NCBI GenBank assembly: GCA_934725855.1
Contig: CAKVCL010000016.1
Location: 8,553-72,552, forward strand
DNA from: an uncultured Cellulosilyticum sp.
GTDB taxonomy: Bacteria > Bacillota > Clostridia > Lachnospirales > Cellulosilyticaceae
DNA: 64,000 bases
Direction: 5' to 3'
Below are positions 26,753 to 33,095 of this stretch, piece after piece (within the stretch, counting starts at the first letter, position 1; each line of letters begins with the position of its first letter). The notes below the pieces were generated by a model. The model worked only from the letters and a program-made list of their open reading frames with translations. It was not told where the DNA came from and searched no databases. The translations under genes were made by a program, and so were the position numbers.

Positions 26753-26789
26753 ATTTTAGTACATTACATTATTATAGTAAACTACTATA
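26753..26789 (-). promoter_or_regulatory. hem operon promoter with overlapping palindrome
   Basis: On the minus strand TTTACT (26776-26781) and TAAAAT (26753-26758) are 17 bases apart. The perfect palindrome TATAGTA-AAC-TACTATA (26773-26789) covers the -35, a classic repressor position. Promoter and operator roles are inferred. Confidence 0.45.
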
Positions 26790-26892
26790 TCAATTAACTA
26801 AATTTCTATTTTTACCCATTTATTTCTTATGAAGTCTTTTTTAATAAACTAACTATACAACATAACAGATGCCCCTCTTTAAAGTTGGATGC

Positions 26893-26943
26893 AAAAAAGG
26901 GGTGTCGCGAAATTGAATAAAATTTCGTGGCACTCCCTTTTTT
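26893..26943. terminator. Terminator of the corA transcript
   Basis: AAAAAAGGGGTGTCGCGAAAT and a matching arm ending CCCTTTTTT form a stem with two G-U pairs around an 8-base loop. It lies about 120 bases past the corA stop on the minus strand. Confidence 0.8.
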
Positions 26944-27064
26944 GTTTTATTAATTTTTATCCACATTTGTTTGCATATTTTTGATTAATTATCCATACTT
27001 TCATACTTTTTTGTGTGAATATGTGAATTTATAAATGAATTCATCTACTTTCAAATCATTTCGG

Positions 27065-28000
27065 TTAGAATAGTTTCTTCTTAAACATAACAACTGCTAG
27101 TAAAGCTGCTATGGCTATAGATAAAACCACAATGACTGAAAAAGCATGTGGCATATTAGCAAGTGGAATATCTGCTACGTTCATTCCGTAGAAGCTACCA
27201 ATAATCGTTGGTATAGACATAACAATCGTAATAGATGTTAGGGTTTTCATAACGATATTTAGGTTATTGGAAATCACAGAAGCAAAGGCATCCATTGTGC
27301 CACTTAAAATGTTACTATAAATATTTGCCATTTCGATAGCCTGTTTATTTTCAATGATAACGTCCTCAAGTAAATCTTGATCTTCTGGATATTGCTTAAT
27401 ATTTTCCATTCGCATCATCTTTTCAAGGACAATTTCATTCGCACGAAGAGAGGTTGTAAAATACACCAAACTCTTCTCTAATTCAAGGAGCTCAATAAGC
27501 TCTTTGTTTTTCATTGACTTTTGAAGCTCTTGCTCATTTTTATGACTTAATCTATCAATTTGTCTTAAGTATTGCAGATAATAAGACGCATTCTTATACA
27601 AAATCTGTAAGATAAATCTTGTCTTTTTAAAGGTAAAGAAGCCTTTTACTTTACCTGTTGAAAAGTCTTCAAGAAGCTTAATATTTTTAAGACAAGTTGT
27701 AATAATAAATTTATCCCCTAAAATAATGGTCATTGGGATGGTGACATAATCACCCATACCACTTTCTACCTCTTTAATAGGTACATCTACGATAATCACT
27801 GTGCAATTATCATCTACTTCGATACGAGCACGTTCTTCTTCATCCAGCGCTGACAAAATATGATTCGTTTCAATCTCGAACCTTGCCGATATCTCGTTGA
27901 TTTCTTGTGGAGTTGGATTAATAAGGTTAATCCATGCACCTTCTTCAAATGTGTCAATCTGTTCTAAGCCTGTATCAAATGTTTTAAATATCTGTTTCAT
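27065..28000 (-). CDS. corA: CorA-family divalent cation transporter
   Basis: The 311-residue protein has a large cytoplasmic acidic/helical domain and two C-terminal membrane helices (about 250-270 and 283-303). The signature GMN lies in SFYGMNVAD at the pore entrance, and the protein ends with a basic KKKLF tail. It forms a pentameric channel for Mg2+ or, in some subfamilies, Co2+/Ni2+/Zn2+. The start at 28000 is chosen because GGAGGATGTGAAGAA precedes it; the in-frame upstream start would lie within this ribosome site. A 235-base leader with paired elements precedes the gene, consistent with ion-responsive control. Confidence 0.92.
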   Translation of the reverse strand: MKQIFKTFDTGLEQIDTFEEGAWINLINPTPQEINEISARFEIETNHILSALDEEERARIEVDDNCTVIIVDVPIKEVESGMGDYVTIPMTIILGDKFIITTCLKNIKLLEDFSTGKVKGFFTFKKTRFILQILYKNASYYLQYLRQIDRLSHKNEQELQKSMKNKELIELLELEKSLVYFTTSLRANEIVLEKMMRMENIKQYPEDQDLLEDVIIENKQAIEMANIYSNILSGTMDAFASVISNNLNIVMKTLTSITIVMSIPTIIGSFYGMNVADIPLANMPHAFSVIVVLSIAIAALLAVVMFKKKLF

Positions 28001-28236
28001 TTCTTCACATCCTCCACCCCTCACCCTCATTTAAGGCAAGTGTGCTTTGGAGGCAAATCTAAAACTTGTTTTTATATACAAATTCTGACAGCATAAAAAG
28101 GCTACCTTTGCATTAAATCAAAGTGAGTATTTTTATTCAATTTTAATTTGCAACGCCTATAACTCGGTCCGACGTCCACCGTATACTCACACTCCTTTTT
28201 AGTCTTTCTCAGATTATAAAATTTCATACTAACCCT
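28001..28236 (-). promoter_or_regulatory. Long structured 5' leader of corA, possible riboswitch
   Basis: The transcript from about 28235 carries nested arms. AAAAAGG (28194-28200) pairs with CCTTTTT (28095-28101), and inside it GTGAGTAT (28183-28190) pairs perfectly with ATACTCAC (28123-28130). The enclosed region is G-rich (GGTGGACGTCGGACCGAG). The same CCTTTTT can instead pair with a local AAAGG to make a small hairpin ending in T5. Two mutually exclusive pairings of one segment suggest a switch. I could not match it to the M-box or another known class. Confidence 0.5.
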
Positions 28237-28241
28237 TAATA

Positions 28242-28270
28242 ATAGTATTTTATAAATCCTTGAGTGTCAA
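28242..28270 (-). promoter_or_regulatory. Strong sigma-A promoter of corA
   Basis: On the minus strand a perfect -35 TTGACA (28265-28270) and -10 TACTAT (28242-28247) are 17 bases apart. Expected start is about 28235. Confidence 0.75.
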
Positions 28271-28336
28271 GGAAATTTATACTTTTTCCCATTTCTAGTT
28301 ACTTCCAGCTTTAACGCTATGATTCACAAAAGGTAT

Positions 28337-28384
28337 AAAAAAGGCAACCAGTTTTTGTTTATCAACTACTGGCTGCCTTTTTTT
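28337..28384. terminator. Bidirectional terminator next to the insertion sequence
   Basis: GGCAACCAGT and ACTGGCTGCC pair with one mismatch around a 14-base loop, flanked by A6 and T7. It lies between the corA promoter and the IS left end. Confidence 0.8.
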
Positions 28385-28409
28385 GAGTTTTAATTAACCT
28401 ATAAGTATT

Positions 28410-29541
28410 ATAACGGGTTGTGCTAGTTAAATTTACAAGTAGAATAAGCTCCAATCATGTGATATCGTTACCTTACTAAAATAATCATAAAACGGGGGAC
28501 ATCACATGTTAGAGCTCAAATATTATTCTGTCCAAGAAATTCAAAATTTAAAAGATTTCTTTTTAGTTTCTTATGTTATTATTGATGACATTTACCATAA
28601 AATCATTTCTGATCACATACGCTTTAGACGCAATTATTCACAATCTAACTTGTCAGATAGCGAAATTATAACTATTGCTATAGTTGGTGAAATTCATGGC
28701 ATTTCATCTGAAAAAGCTTGGTTTAACTACGTTTTCAAGAACTTTAAAGACTTATTTCCTAATCTAGGACACCGCACACGATTTAATAGAACAAGACGAA
28801 ATCTCGAGTCTATTATAAATGCCATAAGAAAAGAAATTGGAAATTATCTAGGATATAACAGGTCTGATATTTATATTGTAGATAGTATGCCTATTCCAGT
28901 CTGCGGCTTTGGAAGAGCTCATTTTAGTAAACGATTCAGAGAAATCTCATCTTATGGATACTGTGCATCTAAAAAAGAAACTTACTATGGTTTAAAATTT
29001 CATGCTGCAGTTAATTTAGAAGGCTATGTTGTAGATTTTGAATTAACTGCTGCAAACGTGGATGATCGTGCTATTTTATGGGAATTATTATCTGATGCTT
29101 ATCAGCCCATTGTTCTAGCAAACAAAGGATATATTGGTGATGCCTTTGCTAAAGAACTTAAGGATGAAAAAGGTATTACCTTATTAGCTCTAAAACGAAA
29201 TAATAGCAAAAATCCTTACCCTAAAGACTTAAGAAATTGGATTAGTAAACATAGAAGACGTATAGAAACAACGTTTTCACAGCTTGCAGAACAATTTCAT
29301 ATCAATGAAGTGTTAGCCAATTCAATAAGTGGCCTAAAAGCTAGGATTCAAAGTAAGATTTTAGGACACAATATTTCATACTTTATGAACAAATGTCTTG
29401 GTAATAGAGCAACTGGACAGATTAAACATCTAATATTTGGATAAATAAACCTTAGTTTAAATTTTATAGAGGAAATGCGCCTTTATGAATTTCCATATTT
29501 ATCCTATATTACACTTAAATTAAACTAGCACATGCCGTTAT
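28410..29541 (+). mobile_element. IS982-family insertion sequence, about 1.13 kb
   Basis: The ends are imperfect inverted repeats. The left end reads ATAACGGGTTGTGCTAGTT then AAATTTA; the right end, in reverse complement, reads ATAACGGCATGTGCTAGTT then TAATTTA. Between them lies one transposase gene. Length matches the family (about 1 kb). No clear target duplication is visible. The right end abuts the 3' remains of a broken AAA ATPase gene. Confidence 0.8.
28506..29444 (+). CDS. IS982-family transposase, possibly catalytically impaired
   Basis: This 312-residue transposase has an N-terminal region of the IS982 type and a DDE catalytic core. The first acidic residue is in IVDSMPIPVC and the last in HRRRIETTFSQL. 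The second position reads VLANKGYIGD, with Asn where Asp is expected, so activity is doubtful unless this subgroup differs. The frame is otherwise full length and uninterrupted. It is the only gene in the element. Its ATG follows an AAACGGGGG-type site by about eight bases. Confidence 0.9.
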   Translation: MLELKYYSVQEIQNLKDFFLVSYVIIDDIYHKIISDHIRFRRNYSQSNLSDSEIITIAIVGEIHGISSEKAWFNYVFKNFKDLFPNLGHRTRFNRTRRNLESIINAIRKEIGNYLGYNRSDIYIVDSMPIPVCGFGRAHFSKRFREISSYGYCASKKETYYGLKFHAAVNLEGYVVDFELTAANVDDRAILWELLSDAYQPIVLANKGYIGDAFAKELKDEKGITLLALKRNNSKNPYPKDLRNWISKHRRRIETTFSQLAEQFHINEVLANSISGLKARIQSKILGHNISYFMNKCLGNRATGQIKHLIFG

Positions 29542-29556
29542 TATATGTAATCGTTT

Positions 29557-30478
29557 TTACGATTTAGCTTTCACTAACTTATATTGAATTGCTGACTCTT
29601 CATTCATTAAGACTACTTCACTTTTCCAGATCTTATTATAGTCTATCAGCTTTTTATCTAGTGCATCTTTTATAGGCTGTAACCACTGTAATTCATGCCC
29701 CTTAATAATCAGTATAAACTTAAGTTTAATACTGGAGTAATCATAAATCTTAAGTTCCTCTGAAATATCCTCTGTTGTATTTTTCTTAAGTACTCCAGAC
29801 AAATGCGAATAAAACATTATTGGCTGATTATCTTTAGCTTTTACATCAAAATACTTAGCCAAAATATAATCATGTGTAGAGATAAATATTTGTACACCAT
29901 TCTGTTGTAATTCTAGTAACATATCCACAATTAGTGGCAAATGCTCGGGATTAATATTAGCCTCTGGCTCATCCCAAAATAAAACTGAACCCTCTACCAA
30001 TGTCCCATTTTTCATGAGTTGCCATAATAAAGCAATCTTTCGAATTTCTTCTGCAACTAAGTTAAATTCTACTTTTGATGCCCATGTTTTAAATAAAATT
30101 TATCCTTAACACTATCAAAGTAAACTTTTCCTTCAATGATACTTTCTAGTCTACTAAGCTGAGATTTTTTAATTCCTAAATCTCTACCTGCTGATATATC
30201 TACTTTGGCTGAATGTATAATATCAAGATATGTATCATCAAATTCTACATTATTTTTCTCAACGGCAGATATCAAATTATATGAATTTGATAATATCTCT
30301 TTTGCAGGAATAAACACGCTTTTTCCTTTTAACTCATTAAGCGTGTTCTCCCATCTCTCTTCATTCTTTACTTGTGCATACCATTTTTGCCAATAAATAC
30401 ATTAATTCCACTACACAATTCAATATCTAATTGTTTAAATACAGTAAAATCTTTCAGTTTAGCTCTTTTTATAGGCAT
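29557..30478 (-). pseudogene. AAA-family ATPase (AAA_21/OLD-like) remnant
   Basis: The gene starts at ATG 30478 (AGGAAGG site) with KDFTVFKQLDIELCSGINVFIGKNG, the strand leading into Walker A. The rest of Walker A is deleted: a stop follows within three codons, and the frame resumes at WENTLNELKGKSVFIPAKEILS. A further frameshift lies near 30070, after which VEFNLVAEEIRKIALLWQL leads to an intact Walker B LFWDEPEANINP and FISTHDYILAKYF. The last ~70 residues look joined from a different point of the family. At least two disruptions exist. Such ATPases often belong to phage-defence or abortive-infection systems. The adjacent IS982 element may have contributed to the damage. Confidence 0.8.
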
Positions 30479-30704
30479 CTATACACGCCTTCCTCATTAA
30501 GCAATTTCATACCTTTATATTAATTATCTTCCAAAGTTTATTAAAATATACTTTCTATTCACTTTTACACATCAATTTATTATTTGTCTATACTTTTACT
30601 ATTCCCTTAACTATATCATACTCTATCTCTCTATCCATAAACAGCTATGCAACAGGAATTTCATGAGCTGTTCGTTTTTGTTAATTCTACATCTTCTTTC
30701 TTGA

Positions 30705-31976
30705 TCACACTTTCTTCGCAATCCCATTTTTCTTTTCTTTTGAAATTCCACCTACCATATGCTCTAAGTTTCCATTTAAGAAGGTAGCTCTTTTGATGGC
30801 ATTATCTCCATATTTGCTTCGTATCGCATCTATTGCCACATCTAGTTTTGCTAGCTTTTTCTGTTTCTCTAATGAGGACTGAGTCTGTTCAAATAAGCTA
30901 ACCTGATGAATACGGCTATCTGCTAACTTGGTAGTATGCACCCCTAACTGCCTAATCGGTGTATGATGGTCCCACAGCTTTTCAAATACTTCGCAGGCAT
31001 GCTCATAGATTTCTTGTGTATAGCAAGTCGTCTTAAGTAGTGTCATCTGCTTGGAGGAATGATTAAACTCAAAGTCTACTAGGCTCACAGCTATACAACT
31101 GGCTTCCATATGGTCTGCTCTCAGCCTTGCCCCTACTGTCTCACATAATGACAATAGCACTCTATGTGCATTTTGGATGGAGTCCACATCAAAAGGAATG
31201 GTCATGGAATTACTATAGCCTTTATGAGCTGTTGTATCTTCTTCTACACTTGAATCATCAATGCCATTGGCAAAACGATAAATCGTTTCTCCTTGCTTTT
31301 TTAAGTGAAGCTGCAGTAGTTTTAAATCGGCATGTGCTAAATCTCCTATCGTTCGAATGCCTAATAACTTTAGAGTTTTCTCCGTGCTTCGTCCCACGAA
31401 AAGTAAATCTCTTACGGGTAATGGCCACATCTTAGTAGCAATCTCATGTTCAAAAAGAGTATGCACCAGATTCGGCTTCTTAAAATCCCCTGCCATTTTA
31501 GCGAGTAACTTATTGTGCGAAATGCCTATGTTCACTGTAAATCCCAGTTCATGATAGATTCTATCTTTAATAATATGAGCAATTCCTATAGGGTCCCCAT
31601 ATAATCCTTGGGTCCCTGTCATATCCATAAAAGCTTCATCTATGGAATACTGTTCAACCTTAGGCGTATATTCTTTTAAGATAGCCATAAAAGCCTTAGA
31701 ACATCTGACATAAAGCTCAAAGTTCGGCTTAACAATGACAAGGTCAGGGCATTTCCTAAGAGCAGCCACAATCGGTTCACCTGTTTGAATATGATAAGCT
31801 TTGGCTGGAGTAGATTTGGCCAAAATAACCCCTTTACGCTTTTGCCTATCTCCCCCTACTGCTGAAGGAATATCTCGTAAATCAATTTCTTCTTTTAATA
31901 CTTCTTTTCTATAACAAGCTTCCCAACTTAAAAAGGCTGAATTCACATCTACATGAAAAATAATAGAATTAGCCAC
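30705..31976 (-). CDS. dinB: Y-family DNA polymerase (DinB/Pol IV-like)
   Basis: The roughly 423-residue translesion polymerase shows the palm motifs FHVDVNSAFLSWEA and QYSIDEAFMDMTG, with catalytic acidic residues, then GIRTIGDLAHAD (HhH region) and a little-finger domain. It copies across damaged templates during the SOS response. A LexA box overlaps its promoter. The start is ambiguous: ATG at 31982 sits only two bases from GGAG, whereas GTG at 31976 is eight bases away and is preferred. It appears monocistronic. A role as Pol IV is more likely than UmuC, as no umuD is near. Confidence 0.94.
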   Translation of the reverse strand: MANSIIFHVDVNSAFLSWEACYRKEVLKEEIDLRDIPSAVGGDRQKRKGVILAKSTPAKAYHIQTGEPIVAALRKCPDLVIVKPNFELYVRCSKAFMAILKEYTPKVEQYSIDEAFMDMTGTQGLYGDPIGIAHIIKDRIYHELGFTVNIGISHNKLLAKMAGDFKKPNLVHTLFEHEIATKMWPLPVRDLLFVGRSTEKTLKLLGIRTIGDLAHADLKLLQLHLKKQGETIYRFANGIDDSSVEEDTTAHKGYSNSMTIPFDVDSIQNAHRVLLSLCETVGARLRADHMEASCIAVSLVDFEFNHSSKQMTLLKTTCYTQEIYEHACEVFEKLWDHHTPIRQLGVHTTKLADSRIHQVSLFEQTQSSLEKQKKLAKLDVAIDAIRSKYGDNAIKRATFLNGNLEHMVGGISKEKKNGIAKKV

Positions 31977-31999
31977 ATGCATCTCTCCTTATAATAAAT

Positions 32000-32013
32000 C
32001 GAATATATGTTCG
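32000..32013. promoter_or_regulatory. LexA (SOS) box of the polymerase gene
   Basis: CGAATATATGTTCG differs from the Gram-positive consensus CGAACNNNNGTTCG by one base. It sits just downstream of the -10 element, covering the transcription start, so repression by LexA is expected. Confidence 0.85.
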
Positions 32014-32018
32014 TTTTC

Positions 32019-32047
32019 ATTATAACAATCTATACATTTTTTGTAAA
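32019..32047 (-). promoter_or_regulatory. Sigma-A promoter of the polymerase gene
   Basis: On the minus strand TTTACA (32042-32047) and a perfect TATAAT (32019-32024) are 17 bases apart. Confidence 0.75.
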
Positions 32048-32130
32048 CGCTTTTCATTTCTGTAACGCCATCTTATCTTTTTTCATATACTAACCATAGA
32101 CACACTTTTTTAGTGGCAGGGGGCATGCTT

Positions 32131-32859
32131 ATGAAAAAACATACTGTTTATTGCTTTTTATCTATTATGATGGTGATCGTTGGTTCTATTTTTCTCATCT
32201 CATCTATCATCATTAAAACACTTCTCTATCCCAGTAAAAGTGCCCTTTTAATTTTCTCCTGTTCCTTTATTTGTATTGGCGGTGCACTTTTTGCTGTTCA
32301 TTATAAAAAATATACTTGTATTCAAAATTTACTTCATTATAATACACCTATTATTGCTAAATGGACTTATGCACCCGACAGTTCACCTATCCTTACTCAA
32401 TACTGTAAAGAACAAAAGTTAAATGCCATTGCAACCGCTTTTCTTTTCCTTACTTTTTCCATCATCTTCTTTTTAATTTTTGCTTACAGTGGCAAATCAC
32501 ATATCCTTTTCCTCGGGTATACATTGACTTTAGTTTGTGTTTTTATTTTCATCATTGCCCTTCGCTTTATAAATGCTTATTATGAACTTCTTGCAAAAAC
32601 TGAAAATACGGTTGTCTTTGGAGAAGATTGTATTTACTTTATTGACGACCTTTATGGTTTAAATTACTCTATTTACCTCTTACAAAACGTTAACATTTAT
32701 ATTGGAAAAGAAAACTTGCTCATTTTCGAATATGGGCTTAATGATATAGATGACGAGGCACGTTGCCATTTAGCGATTCCTATTCCTACTGATAAACTTG
32801 ATATTGCCATGAAACTTAAAATTTACTATCGTTCTATCATTCATGATTATGAAAACTAA
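32131..32859 (+). CDS. Membrane protein of unknown function
   Basis: The 242-residue protein has two membrane helices near the start (about 6-32 and 36-54) and two more near 102-124 and 128-150, followed by a soluble C-terminal domain of about 90 residues with a beta-rich look (FGEDCIYFIDDLYGL). I do not recognise the family. The ATG at 32131 has AGGGGG seven bases upstream. It is divergent from the SOS-controlled polymerase gene and ends before a terminator, so it is probably transcribed alone. The layout, four helices with a cytoplasmic tail, recalls small PH-like or YcxB-like proteins, but this is only impression. Confidence 0.75.
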   Translation: MKKHTVYCFLSIMMVIVGSIFLISSIIIKTLLYPSKSALLIFSCSFICIGGALFAVHYKKYTCIQNLLHYNTPIIAKWTYAPDSSPILTQYCKEQKLNAIATAFLFLTFSIIFFLIFAYSGKSHILFLGYTLTLVCVFIFIIALRFINAYYELLAKTENTVVFGEDCIYFIDDLYGLNYSIYLLQNVNIYIGKENLLIFEYGLNDIDDEARCHLAIPIPTDKLDIAMKLKIYYRSIIHDYEN

Positions 32860-32892
32860 AGTAGATGATAACAGCTCTACTTTCACACACAT

Positions 32893-32939
32893 AAAAAAGT
32901 TGATACGATTATGCTACCATAGTCGTACCAACTTTTTTA
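32893..32939. terminator. Terminator after the unknown membrane protein gene
   Basis: AAAAAAGTTG(A)TACGATTATG and CCATAGTCGTACCAACTTTTTT form an imperfect long stem with a three-base loop. Confidence 0.85.
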
Positions 32940-33095
32940 TATTACCTACTTTGTTATTCTCTAGTACTCATCCCCAATTTAACTCTATCCTTTTTTCATT
33001 CGATAGACACAGCTGTAATCACAATACACTTCTTCTATCAGTTCAAAGTCATGTGCTTTAAAATATTCTGTTAAGCTTATTGAGCTATCAATCAT

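Noticed and set aside
28001..28236. M-box, yybP-ykoY or T-box assignment of the corA leader
   Set aside because: The hallmark segments of these classes are not visible. A GGTGGACG stretch only resembles the T-box GGTGG-ACCGCG motif.
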